Shown here: one piece after another, positions 21,301 through 29,842 of the stretch | Numbering within the stretch: position 1 is the first letter of the stretch | Layout: each line of letters starts with the position of its first letter | NCBI GenBank assembly: GCA_021151525.1 | Contig: JAGKXD010000023.1 | Coordinates: forward strand, 1-64,000 | Length of the DNA: 64,000 nucleotides | DNA from: Cellvibrionaceae bacterium | GTDB taxonomy: Bacteria; Pseudomonadota; Gammaproteobacteria; Pseudomonadales; Cellvibrionaceae | Direction: 5' to 3' | Notes under the pieces: model-generated | Seen by the model: the letters and a program-made list of their open reading frames with translations, nothing else | Databases searched by the model: none | Told to the model about the DNA's origin: nothing | Made by a program: the position numbers and the translations under genes

Positions 21301-21678
21301 GTATCCTCTCTAATTTTACCCGGCGAAGGCTTTAGTTATAGCGATGCACAAGAGTTCAACGCACAAGTGCGAAAAATACATCAAGAAATGGAAACAGCTG
21401 TTGCCGAAGAGCAACAACAACGTGCCATGCTTGCAGGCATCACATTATCACTCACCACAGGTTTATTAATTTGGTCGCTACGCGCGAGTAGCTTGTTATT
21501 AACACTTATGTCTATGCTACCTTTATGGCGCGGCATCGATCCGCTACCCATTTTAGAAGAAGTTGAAAAGCGCAAAAAAGATATAGAACAACAGCGCAAA
21601 GATCGTAAAGCGGAAGACCAAAATGCCAAAGAAGTAGGCTACTTGTTTGACCACACCAACACACCGAAAAAGGAATAG
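15334..21678 (+). CDS. giant LEPR-XLL / DUF4347 / cadherin-like repeat protein with C-terminal anchor
   Basis: A 2114-residue protein. The N-terminus has no classical signal peptide but an Arg-rich start and the LEPR-XLL-type motif IEPRLLFSA (residues 15-23), known at the head of very large envelope proteins. DUF4347 follows (about 83-260) with SHG (His146) and YGCD (Cys189). Two related beta-rich modules (about 260-400 and 767-910) frame a chain of cadherin-like and Ig-like repeats: two near-identical modules with LVFSAGNGN...GTSDASMVFTG (about 529-665 and 1210-1345), seven with the PIPDQ...LPAWLNF...TFSGTP pattern, and two C-terminal ones. An Asn/Ser-rich linker (about 1848-1910) leads to membrane helices (about 2033-2070), WRGIDPLPIL and a charged tail. 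Probably a surface or periplasm-spanning adhesin-like protein handled by the three upstream genes. Confidence 0.85.
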   Translation: MSKSTRPRRPLIEAIEPRLLFSATADIAVFDDGSHYVDALTHAANNLDLTQVYPDLNTHPQTVESQPADIPLALPTDTPPATATHELVFVDTHVANYQTLVQDILNNPDNKNVEIIYLDANKDGIAQISQSLSLYSNVASIHLISHGVAGELQIGNSILTESNITQFKAQLQGWQNALTTDADFLIYGCDVAANSAGVHLLEQLNQFTGADIAASTNLTGNSAHADWVLEKHIGDISTATVLNTQQSANWNGVLADVTYINTGSGGSNYALVPGDFAGQSFQIPSTSIIDRFSVEINKSPGAAVQNLTLEIRDGYNGNVIGTATISSAALSNGVQWVNFDFPETTVNAYQVYWARLSTSGTDHLIAATYHSTDVFNSGTFFNNSGGASWDLSFAVTNVAGTNSAPTVNMVPTTYNATEQVAMNLHGTGISVADADNDTLSVTLAAAVNNSQITANVGTTGVSITSGNGTKTLVVSGNPTQLNDFFNGNNGASLTYRLAANTPVASTNFTITVSDGVASASDSATINIAAVNDAPVNTVPGTQNISEDNALVFSAGNGNQISIADVDAASGAVKTTISVNHGLLSLAGVTGLTFTTGDGTSDASMVFTGTVTDINAALATLTYNPTANYNGTDTLTITTNDQGNTGSGGALSDTDTVTINLAPANDAPTIAQPIPDQNAPKNVAFNFTFAAGSFNDVDGDTLTYTSQLNGGGALPAWLNFNAATRTFSGTPSNADVGTINVDVTASDGNGGTVTDTFAIVTSANLDNNFIDTGSNGFELTVSNTNHVGQSFSVNSGNGTYVVNEVSIFTVAYGGMPQTVTVQLLDGWNGNVLGSTSVASSALAQTAKEWYTFHFGDVTLTDNTTYYIKVTSTGTDNAIKVGHFGDVMAGNVLVNGVADNAKDLAFKLTYENGSNVAPALDNPISDKAINTDAAFNFTVPGNTFSDADPLDTISYRAHLVGRSDLDWITFDPATQQFGGTPHVGHIGTWQVELVATDNHGASTSEFFDVVVSNANTVPTPIPDQTVLEGSAYNFQFTAFNNANGNALTYTATQSNGNPLPAWFNFDPNTRTFYGTPDDGDVNVKTIKVTATDPFGASVSDIFTLTVNNLQEPPFIVNPIPDQTATGFVPFNYSFGSNVAGDPDIGDSLTYSVQLAGGGALPAWLSYDANTRTFSGTPTNANAGTVSIDVIATDTGNNTVTDTFNIVISAGNTPPVNTVPSAQTTNEDTALVFSAGNGNAIQISDADAGSGSVQVTIGVAHGSLSLAGVAGLSFTTGDGTSDASMVFTGTVANINTALTTLTYLPASNYQGTDTLSITTNDQGNTGIGGAHSDTDTVAISIAPVNDAPTVANAIPDQTASGNSAFNFQVAANAFNDVDLSDSLSYSANLQGGGALPAWLNFNATTRIFSGTPTNSDVGSLNIVVTANDGHGGTISDTFALSVTLNNQAPVLNIPIGNQTTNEDEVFNFTVPANTFTDSTPGDSLSYTAQLSDGKALPAWLNFNSTTQTFSGTPTNADVGNLAIKITATDTFGETASNTFSLSILNTNDAPTVINAIPNQHASENNPFTFSVASNTFNDIDKNDTLTFSAQLSDKNPLPNWLHFDASTQTFSGTPQAEDMGSLSIQVIATDSQGKPATATFVLDISNVNQAPTTSGIANINTLQNSAGDSVDLFAAFADREDKDEQLTYTIIGNTNNTLVTQTTIDAQTGKLQLHYGENQFGSSIISVRATDTQGLSVDTNFTVNVAFVNHTPTSTGISDLQVNQDSLPSTINLSAIFNDVEDGKNLQYSLVKNSNPSLLQAVQFNQAEHSININYAANTSGDTTLTLRATDSNGGFVDSQFKITVIPKPAIPTDNNSNIKDPNQNTTNPASSNNGSANSGSSNIGDNANSNHTAIPVGNTDANNPLISVGAGGVSKNPANTTDSTKNSNVIDEGLKENLIAHQPTNELPVVTAQDPAQDPVPENFDHNRYDRIVQQEISSKKSIDPLRTSALVSSLILPGEGFSYSDAQEFNAQVRKIHQEMETAVAEEQQQRAMLAGITLSLTTGLLIWSLRASSLLLTLMSMLPLWRGIDPLPILEEVEKRKKDIEQQRKDRKAEDQNAKEVGYLFDHTNTPKKE

Positions 21679-21684
21679 AGGTTA

Positions 21685-23181
21685 ATGATTCGTATAACGC
21701 CAGCAGTTCGCCTTAGTATTGGCCTCATTATTCTTGTTATTTCCATTTTGCTGTTAGCACAAGCATTAGGCTTAACCACAGGCACAGAAAAGCAACAATT
21801 CGAAACCCGCAAACAATTTGCAGAAACCTTGGCCGCACAAATCAGCATTGCCATTAATCGCGGCGACGATAGTTTATTGCGCGATATTATGGACGCCGCT
21901 GTCGCACGCAATTCCGAGGTTCAATCCGCCGCCATACGCACTAACGATGGCGACATATTAATTCAAACCAATCAGCACGCCGATTTTTGGAAAGGCGCAG
22001 ACCCGGCAAAATCTACACCGACACACATGCGCTTCCCGCTCATAATTAACAATATAAAACGCGCAAATTTTGAAGTAAGTTTTAAAGCACTCAGCGGCGA
22101 ACGGCATCCACTACTTCATATTCCTACATTTATCGTGCTAATTGTTTTTGTCAGCATCAGTGGCTTTTTCGGCTTTTGGTTGTACATTCGCCGCGTGTTA
22201 AAACATTTGGACCCAAGCGCCGTTGTACCTGCGCGCGTACGCAACGCCTTAAATATTTTGGCTGAAGGCGTTTTGATCTTAGATAAGCGCGAACAAATTG
22301 TATTGGTCAACGCCGGGCTGCTGGAAAAATTAAATCGCGAAGAAAAAAATCTCATCGGCAAAAAGGCCAGCAGCTTGGGTTGGCATTTAGTCGAACATCA
22401 AGATGCACAAGAACTACCATGGTTAACTGCTCTTAGCTCAAATCAAAAACAAGTAAATGTACGCGTATCCTTGAGCCGCGCAGAGCAACCTACAAAAATG
22501 TTTCGCGTAAATGCCGTACCTATTCTAGATGCAAAAGGCTTAAGCCAAGGCACTATAGTGGTATTCGATGATATTACTGAGCTAGAAGAAAAAACGCTGT
22601 TGCTCGAAGATATGATTAAGGAGCTCGCTAAATCACGTATTGCTATTGAATCAAAAAATAAAGAATTAAGTTTTCTAGCAACACGTGACCCACTTACAAA
22701 TTGTTTTAACCGTCGCGCACTCTACGATTACTTAGAAGGCAAAAGCGTTGGCTCGCGCAAAACAGACACAGACTATGCGTGCATAATGGCAGACATAGAT
22801 CACTTCAAACGCGTTAACGACACCTACGGCCACGGCGTGGGCGATGATGTTATTAAAATGATGGCAACAACCATCAAAGAAGTGGTACGCGAAGACGATA
22901 TAGTCGCACGTATGGGCGGCGAAGAATTCTGCATCATCCTCCCCAACACTCCACTTGATGTAGCCCACTCAATTGCAGAACGCTGCCGCGAAAAAATATG
23001 GTCAAAAACCACCAGCGGCGTAAAAGTTACCGCAAGTTTCGGTGTGACGTCACTAGCACTAGGGGCAAAAGATTCTACTGAAATAATTCACCAAGCGGAC
23101 GAAGCGCTTTATTCATCAAAAGAAAATGGTAGAAATAAAGTGACGTCTTGGAGTACAGAAATTGTTTCGAAAGGGGGTTAG
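21685..23181 (+). CDS. membrane PAS-GGDEF diguanylate cyclase
   Basis: A 498-residue inner-membrane sensor enzyme. Membrane helices at about 7-27 and 148-168 bracket a periplasmic sensing domain. A PAS domain (about 185-305) and a short coiled coil lead to a GGDEF domain (about 335-490). The active site reads RMGGEEF (GGEEF at 411-415), and an RxxD inhibitory site (REDD) sits five residues upstream, so it should make c-di-GMP and be product-inhibited. The gene starts 6 bases after the giant-protein stop with an AGAGG ribosome binding site lying over it, so both are almost certainly co-expressed. The pairing suggests that the state of the surface protein and c-di-GMP production are linked; that is inference. 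Confidence 0.93.
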   Translation: MIRITPAVRLSIGLIILVISILLLAQALGLTTGTEKQQFETRKQFAETLAAQISIAINRGDDSLLRDIMDAAVARNSEVQSAAIRTNDGDILIQTNQHADFWKGADPAKSTPTHMRFPLIINNIKRANFEVSFKALSGERHPLLHIPTFIVLIVFVSISGFFGFWLYIRRVLKHLDPSAVVPARVRNALNILAEGVLILDKREQIVLVNAGLLEKLNREEKNLIGKKASSLGWHLVEHQDAQELPWLTALSSNQKQVNVRVSLSRAEQPTKMFRVNAVPILDAKGLSQGTIVVFDDITELEEKTLLLEDMIKELAKSRIAIESKNKELSFLATRDPLTNCFNRRALYDYLEGKSVGSRKTDTDYACIMADIDHFKRVNDTYGHGVGDDVIKMMATTIKEVVREDDIVARMGGEEFCIILPNTPLDVAHSIAERCREKIWSKTTSGVKVTASFGVTSLALGAKDSTEIIHQADEALYSSKENGRNKVTSWSTEIVSKGG

Positions 23182-23202
23182 GAATTCAACTCAATATCAA
23201 AT

Positions 23203-23363
23203 CTCCCCTAGCCCCTCTTTGTCAAAGAGGGGGACTTAGTGCGGAGTACTGCTCAGCCTCCCCTTGAAAAAAGAGGGGCTTAGTACGGAGTGCTGCTCAG
23301 CCTCCCCTTGAAAAAGAGGCTTAGTGCGGAGGCTGCTATAGCCTCCCCCTTTGAAAAAGGGGG
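23203..23363. repeat. REP/BIME-like palindromic repeat cluster
   Basis: Four imperfect palindromes in tandem, each of the form CCCCT(T)TGAAAAA(A)GAGGGG, separated by a shared spacer CTTAGTGCGGAGTACTGCTC (variants in each unit). Units begin at 23235, 23279 and 23320, with a leading palindrome at 23210-23234. The cluster fills the gap between the diguanylate cyclase and the converging aminotransferase gene, a typical place for REP-type elements, which can block exonucleases or end transcripts. Confidence 0.75.
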
Positions 23364-23375
23364 ATTGAGGGGGAT

Positions 23376-24629
23376 TTACTGACCAAACACCCTACCAACC
23401 TCTTCCGCAATAATCCGAGCCCCCGCCTCCACTACGTTCACATCCTGACAATAAGTCACTCTTATACATTCATGACTATGCTGCCACTCTTCATCCAACC
23501 CCGGAAAGAAATGGTGACCAGAAATCACCAATACACCGCGCGCTTTTAAACGTTGGTAAAGTTCTTCGCTGGTGATGGGTAAATCTTTAAACCAAAGCCA
23601 AAGGAAAATTGCGCCTTCGGGTTTATGGATTCGATAAGGTAGATCACCGAGATGTTGTTTAAATATGCGCACTGCATTTTCCATTTTGTCGCGATAGAAA
23701 GGCGCAACAACTTCGCGGCTTAATTTTAGAATTTTTCCATTATTTAATAATTGCTTGGCGAGTGCTGGGCCGAAATTCCCGCAGGCTAAATTTAAAATTG
23801 TATTAGCTTTGGCGAAGGCATTTATCACTTGTGGATTTGCAATCACAATGCCGGTACGGGCACCGGGTAAACCTAATTTAGAAAGGCTCAATACCAAAAT
23901 GGTGTTTGCATTCCAATGGGGTTTGATATCGGCAAATAAAATATTGGGGAAAGGCGTTCCGTATGCGCCATCCACAATCAAAGGAACACCATGCTCTTGC
24001 GCAAGTTGGTCGAGGTGATCCAACTCTTCATCGCTCAATACATTTCCGGTGGGATTGGTGGGTCGCGATACGCAAATAGCGCCCGTGTTTTCAGTGATAT
24101 GAAGCTTGGAAAAATCCACATGGTATTTAAAAAATCCATCATCCAATAACTCAATACTGGGGCGAGTGGATGTAAAAAAATCGTCGCTGATACCGAGATC
24201 GTTGTAGCCCAAATATTCAGGTGCGAGTGGAAACTGGATTTGTTTTTTTACGCCGTTTTCGTAGTCGCCCGCAAACATATTGAACAACACAAAAAATGCA
24301 GATTGGCTGCCATTGCTAAGCGCAATGTTGTCGCGCGTGAGTGGCCAGCCATATTCATCGCCCAGCATTTTTGCCAGTGCATCCAACACATCCACATCAC
24401 CCTGTGGCGGTTGATAGACACCGAGCAACTGATGCGCTTCTTGTGGGTCTTGCAAGGTATGTTCAAGCGCTGCGGCAAATGCCTCTTCCATTGCAGGAAT
24501 TCGGGCAGGGTTGCCGCCGCCCATAAAAATCATATTGGGGTTAGTGCGCAAAGCATCGCCCAAGTCGTCCATCAATTGAACAATACCGGCGTTGCCGCTG
24601 AGTTTTTTACCGAACTGTGAAAATTGCAT
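23376..24629 (-). CDS. avtA: valine--pyruvate aminotransferase-like PLP enzyme
   Basis: A 417-residue class I/II aminotransferase. The start MQFSQFGKKLSGNAGIVQLM and the segment FMGGGNPARIPAMEEAF are typical of AvtA (alanine-valine transaminase). The PLP-binding features are visible: SNGSQSAFF near residue 108, the SRPTNPTGNVLSDEEL loop near 190, and SLSKLGLPGARTGIVIANP with the Schiff-base Lys near 250. It would transfer amino groups between valine or alanine and their 2-oxo acids in the cytoplasm. Substrate specificity among close aminotransferases cannot be settled by eye. Confidence 0.85.
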   Translation of the reverse strand: MQFSQFGKKLSGNAGIVQLMDDLGDALRTNPNMIFMGGGNPARIPAMEEAFAAALEHTLQDPQEAHQLLGVYQPPQGDVDVLDALAKMLGDEYGWPLTRDNIALSNGSQSAFFVLFNMFAGDYENGVKKQIQFPLAPEYLGYNDLGISDDFFTSTRPSIELLDDGFFKYHVDFSKLHITENTGAICVSRPTNPTGNVLSDEELDHLDQLAQEHGVPLIVDGAYGTPFPNILFADIKPHWNANTILVLSLSKLGLPGARTGIVIANPQVINAFAKANTILNLACGNFGPALAKQLLNNGKILKLSREVVAPFYRDKMENAVRIFKQHLGDLPYRIHKPEGAIFLWLWFKDLPITSEELYQRLKARGVLVISGHHFFPGLDEEWQHSHECIRVTYCQDVNVVEAGARIIAEEVGRVFGQ

Positions 24630-24733
24630 GTAGAAATCCGCACCATCAAAACGAAAACGGCAATCTAACGCGGAATGAAGGGAATGGGAATGAAAACTAC
24701 TGGACTATTACGCCTCAACAAAGGCGGGCAAGA

Positions 24734-25099
24734 TTAAATTAAACCAAACTTACGCAGAACTTCTTGCAGTTTTTCGGGGCTGACTGGCTTTTGGATAAAT
24801 TCCATAGCACCCATTTTGGTAACGCGGGCATAGGCATCGGGTTGGATATCACCGGAGATTACAATAATCATGGCATCCAAACCTTCGTTTTTAACCGCCT
24901 CAAGAACTTGGTAACCGTCCATTTCTGGCATGGTTAAATCGAGGAAGACCATCTCGCCCTTACCTTCGCGGATCGCTTGAATGCCTTCTAATCCATTGGT
25001 CGCAAAGGTGATTTCGACATCCCAATCAGTGGGTAAGGATCTGGCCACTTGTTTGCGGGCCATGTTGGAGTCGTCGCAGATGAGAAGAGGTATAGTCAT
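24734..25099 (-). CDS. CheY-like single-domain response regulator
   Basis: A 121-residue receiver domain with no output domain. The acidic pocket (CDDSN near residues 8-12), the phospho-acceptor Asp in VFLDLTMPEMDG (near residue 53), the Thr/Ser position (IVISGD) and the conserved Lys (FIQKPVSPEKL) are all present, so it should be phosphorylatable. No kinase gene is adjacent; partner and output are unknown. Confidence 0.92.
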   Translation of the reverse strand: MTIPLLICDDSNMARKQVARSLPTDWDVEITFATNGLEGIQAIREGKGEMVFLDLTMPEMDGYQVLEAVKNEGLDAMIIVISGDIQPDAYARVTKMGAMEFIQKPVSPEKLQEVLRKFGLI

Positions 25100-25219
25100 A
25101 AATCGTGCTTGTCGGGGCTACGGTTAACTGTATTAACCTGAGTATAGACAGGCATTATTATTTCGCCGGATTATTTTTACCTTAAGCGATAAATGCCTAG
25201 CCCCACAGACCCAAATCCT

Positions 25220-26464
25220 CTAACGGCGATCAAAAAAGGCTTCAACAGATAGATTAAAGCTGTTGGTTGCCGCTAAATCTAATGTGCCTAAACACTCCTG
25301 AGCATTCGAAAACCAACGTAAACTCTCAATTTGACGCTGATCTAAGGGCAAGCGCGCCGTCTCCCCCACAAAATCTCGTACATCATTCAACGTCAAACGC
25401 GCAAGATCGCGCCTGAGCACGAACTCATTTAACTGGGTATTCACTATAACGTTATTAACCAATAAAGCTTCCCGAATTCGTTGCCACTGCGGGCTCGAAA
25501 GCCCCATATTCAACAACTCATGGTTGGCAACGCTATTACCCTTATCGGACGCTTGATGAAACTGCCAGAGCACCAGCAGACATGCAAAAAAGTCCGGGTA
25601 ACCGCGGTCGCGCAAATTGACCTGAAACAACTCCAGACTGCGAACCAGAACAGCGCCACCCAAAATCACCATCCAACTGGCGTTGATCCACAACAAAAAC
25701 AGGGGGACTACCGCAAAAGCGCCATAAATCAGTTTGAAGTTGGAATGGGAAACCATAAAGCTGAAACCAAACTTGATGAATTCAAACACTAAAAGCGTGA
25801 CTACCCCACCAATAGCGGCATGCTTAAGGCGCACTTTGCAATTGGGGACAGCAACAAACAACAGCGTAAACGCCGATGCAGTCAGCAACCACGGCAGCCA
25901 TTCAAACACGAAATCCACGAAACTAAGGCTTTCGTAATGCCCCACAAAAGTTCGCAGGGCAATCAGGTAAGTCTTCATAAATAACGCGAGCCCCAACAAC
26001 AAAGGCCCTAAACTGAGAATCGCCCAATAGAGCAAAAAGTTTGCAACGCCGCGACGCGCACGCTGTACATTCCAAATGTCATTAAAATTCTGCTCAATAT
26101 TTTTGAGCATAAAATAGGCAGAGACCATTAAAAACACTATGCCAAACGCAGTGAGCTTTCTGGCTTGCTGTGAAAAATCCTTTAAATATTTAGCAATGAC
26201 CTGCTCATTTCCGGGCAACAACTGCGAAAAAATGAGCGATTGAAATTGATCGCCAATTGACTGAAAGGCGGGAATCAGCGAAAACATGGAATAGCAGACA
26301 GTCAGCATGGGGACTATTGCAAACAAGGTCATGTAAGTTAGGGAACCAGCACTTTTTTGGCAGTGCTTTTCACCGTACAAACTGTAAGCCAGGAGGAGAA
26401 AACGGCGGCTAACGCGATAGAAATGATTTAGCTGACTAAACAAAAGATCGATCCTCTTTGCCAC
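25220..26464 (-). CDS. YihY/BrkB-family inner membrane protein
   Basis: A 414-residue protein with about six membrane helices in the first 290 residues and a soluble winged-helix-like C-terminal part. The segment KSAGSLTYMTLFAIVPMLTV is the family hallmark (YihY/virulence factor BrkB, once mislabelled RNase BN). Function is not settled in this family. The start is a GTG at 26464 (MAKRIDLLFSQLN); the 5' end lies 41 bases from the divergent arsC start. Confidence 0.88.
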   Translation of the reverse strand: MAKRIDLLFSQLNHFYRVSRRFLLLAYSLYGEKHCQKSAGSLTYMTLFAIVPMLTVCYSMFSLIPAFQSIGDQFQSLIFSQLLPGNEQVIAKYLKDFSQQARKLTAFGIVFLMVSAYFMLKNIEQNFNDIWNVQRARRGVANFLLYWAILSLGPLLLGLALFMKTYLIALRTFVGHYESLSFVDFVFEWLPWLLTASAFTLLFVAVPNCKVRLKHAAIGGVVTLLVFEFIKFGFSFMVSHSNFKLIYGAFAVVPLFLLWINASWMVILGGAVLVRSLELFQVNLRDRGYPDFFACLLVLWQFHQASDKGNSVANHELLNMGLSSPQWQRIREALLVNNVIVNTQLNEFVLRRDLARLTLNDVRDFVGETARLPLDQRQIESLRWFSNAQECLGTLDLAATNSFNLSVEAFFDRR

Positions 26465-26505
26465 AAATTAAGGGCTATAATGCGGTTTTTATCAAGATAA
26501 CGACT

Positions 26506-27892
<1,387 letters not shown>

Positions 27893-27912
27893 ATTATTAA
27901 AAGGATGCGATT

Positions 27913-29775
27913 GTGAATTACCCTGAGAAAAAACCACGCGGATTTTTTCGTCGATTTTTCGGCGGCATAGGTTCAATCATCACCTTTTGTCGCAACACAT
28001 TGATGAATATTTTTTTCCTCTTCTTTTTAATCTTGTTGCTAGCCGCTATTGGCAGCAGCACACCTAAACCCCTACCCGCAAAATTTGCGTTGCGCGTTGC
28101 ACCCAGTGGCGTACTCGTAGATCAACGCAGCTATATAGATACCGCCAGCCTCTTGTTGCGCGATGAAAAAGAAGAAAGTGAAACACTGGTGCGCGATGTG
28201 GTTGATGCCATTAACCATGCAGCCGATGATAAGCGCGTTGACACCATCGTTTTAGAACTAGGTGGACTCAGTGGTGGCGGCATCACCAAAATGAGTGAGA
28301 TCGGCCAAGCTCTGCTAGCGTTTAAAGCAAAAGAAAAACATATCATCGCCGTTAGTGATAATTACAGCCAAGATCAATATTTCCTCGCCACTTATGCCGA
28401 CGAAATTTATTTGCACAAAATGGGCGAGGTGCAATTAACTGGCTTTGGTCGTTACATCACCTACTACAAAACTGCATTGGAAAAATTGGGCGTTAATGTC
28501 CATGTATTTCGTTCAGGAAAATATAAAGATTATGTTGAACCCTTTTTGCGCGACAGCATGTCAGATGAATCGCGCGAACATAATGCACAATGGTTGAATG
28601 CACTCTGGGTACAATATACCAAAACCGTTGAAAACCAACGTAAATTGCCCGAAGGTAGCCTGAACAAACTGATTAATAATTTGGACACCAAGCTCGCCGA
28701 AGTACAAGGCAATAGCGCCCGACTTGCGCTCAATGAAAAGCTGGTTGATAAATTAGTATCGCGCAATGAAATCGATAATCTATTAATTGAAAAATTTGGC
28801 AAAAGCGACGAAGGCAATTTTTATAATGCTGTTGGAGTTCACTCCTATCTTGCAGATATAAATTCGCACAAATTACCCAAAGGTGATCAAGTTGGTCTCA
28901 TCGTAGCTTCAGGCACCATTCAAGATGGCCACCAGCAAGAAGGCTCTATCGGCAGCGAAACCTTTGTCGATATATTGCGTAGCGTTCAAGAAGATGACTC
29001 GCTGAAAGCTTTGGTAATTCGCATTGATAGCGGCGGCGGTAGCGCTTTTGCGTCAGAAATTATTCGCGCTGAAATTGAAGCCATTCGCAAAAAGAATATT
29101 CCAATTTATATTTCCATGGGCAGTGTTGCTGCATCCGGTGGTTATTGGATGGCAACCGCAGGCGATGAAATTTGGGCAAGCCCCACTACCATTACCGGCT
29201 CAATTGGCGTATTCGGCGCATTCCCCACATTAGAAAACAGCTTGCAAAAAATTGGCTTAAATACCGATGGCATTAGCACCACAGAATTAGGCGGCGCACT
29301 TAGCCTTGATCGCCCACTCGCACCAAAAATGAACGGCGTTATTCAATCTGGCGTAGATCACACCTATCAAAGTTTCTTAAAATTAGTAGCAGATGCGCGC
29401 AAAAAAGATGTAGCAGCCATTCATGAAATCGCCCAAGGCCATGTATGGACAGGCGCAAAAGCAAAAGAAATTGGTTTGGTAGATAACCTCGGAACATTGA
29501 ACGATGTAATTGCCGCCGCCGCCGCAAAAGCAGAACTGAAAGATTACAGCGTAAAATTAATTACCGAAAAACTATCCCCCAAAGAAGAGTTCATTCGCAA
29601 GTTAGTGGGTGAAGATGCAAAAGTATTTATCCCCAAATCGCTGCTAAAACCTTTAGTCGATTTAAATAATGTACAGCAGGAATTGTCACCGCTCTTAAAA
29701 CCCTTGATGGCCTTGCAAAAAATGACGGACCCGCAAGGTATTTATGCAAGCTGTTTAGAGTGCGTGAGCCCTTAA
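27913..29775 (+). CDS. sppA: signal peptide peptidase SppA, 67K type
   Basis: A 620-residue inner-membrane serine protease that digests cleaved signal peptides. One N-terminal membrane helix (about 28-48) precedes two tandem ClpP-like S49 domains. The general-base Lys is in FRSGKYKDYVEPF (near residue 206) and the nucleophile Ser in MGSVAASGGYWMA (near 410), as in E. coli SppA, so both halves of the split active site are kept. Start is GTG at 27913 with AAGGAT about eight bases upstream. It ends just before a strong bidirectional terminator. Confidence 0.95.
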   Translation: MNYPEKKPRGFFRRFFGGIGSIITFCRNTLMNIFFLFFLILLLAAIGSSTPKPLPAKFALRVAPSGVLVDQRSYIDTASLLLRDEKEESETLVRDVVDAINHAADDKRVDTIVLELGGLSGGGITKMSEIGQALLAFKAKEKHIIAVSDNYSQDQYFLATYADEIYLHKMGEVQLTGFGRYITYYKTALEKLGVNVHVFRSGKYKDYVEPFLRDSMSDESREHNAQWLNALWVQYTKTVENQRKLPEGSLNKLINNLDTKLAEVQGNSARLALNEKLVDKLVSRNEIDNLLIEKFGKSDEGNFYNAVGVHSYLADINSHKLPKGDQVGLIVASGTIQDGHQQEGSIGSETFVDILRSVQEDDSLKALVIRIDSGGGSAFASEIIRAEIEAIRKKNIPIYISMGSVAASGGYWMATAGDEIWASPTTITGSIGVFGAFPTLENSLQKIGLNTDGISTTELGGALSLDRPLAPKMNGVIQSGVDHTYQSFLKLVADARKKDVAAIHEIAQGHVWTGAKAKEIGLVDNLGTLNDVIAAAAAKAELKDYSVKLITEKLSPKEEFIRKLVGEDAKVFIPKSLLKPLVDLNNVQQELSPLLKPLMALQKMTDPQGIYASCLECVSP

Positions 29776-29794
29776 AGCTTTAAATGATTCAAAC

Positions 29795-29827
29795 AAAAAG
29801 GCCAGCAATATGCTGGCCTTTTTGTTT
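29795..29827. terminator. bidirectional terminator between sppA and the ADP-ribosylglycohydrolase gene
   Basis: A perfect 13-bp inverted repeat, AAAAAGGCCAGCA / TGCTGGCCTTTTT, with a three-base loop. T-runs occur on both strands and the flanking genes converge, so it can end both transcripts. Confidence 0.9.
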
Positions 29828-29842
29828 TAAAGAGAAAGAAAA

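Noticed and set aside
10179..23181. LapA/LapD/LapG-type adhesin system
   Set aside because: No RTX repeats, no LapG protease or LapD receptor, no type I ABC exporter; the accessory proteins are of other families.
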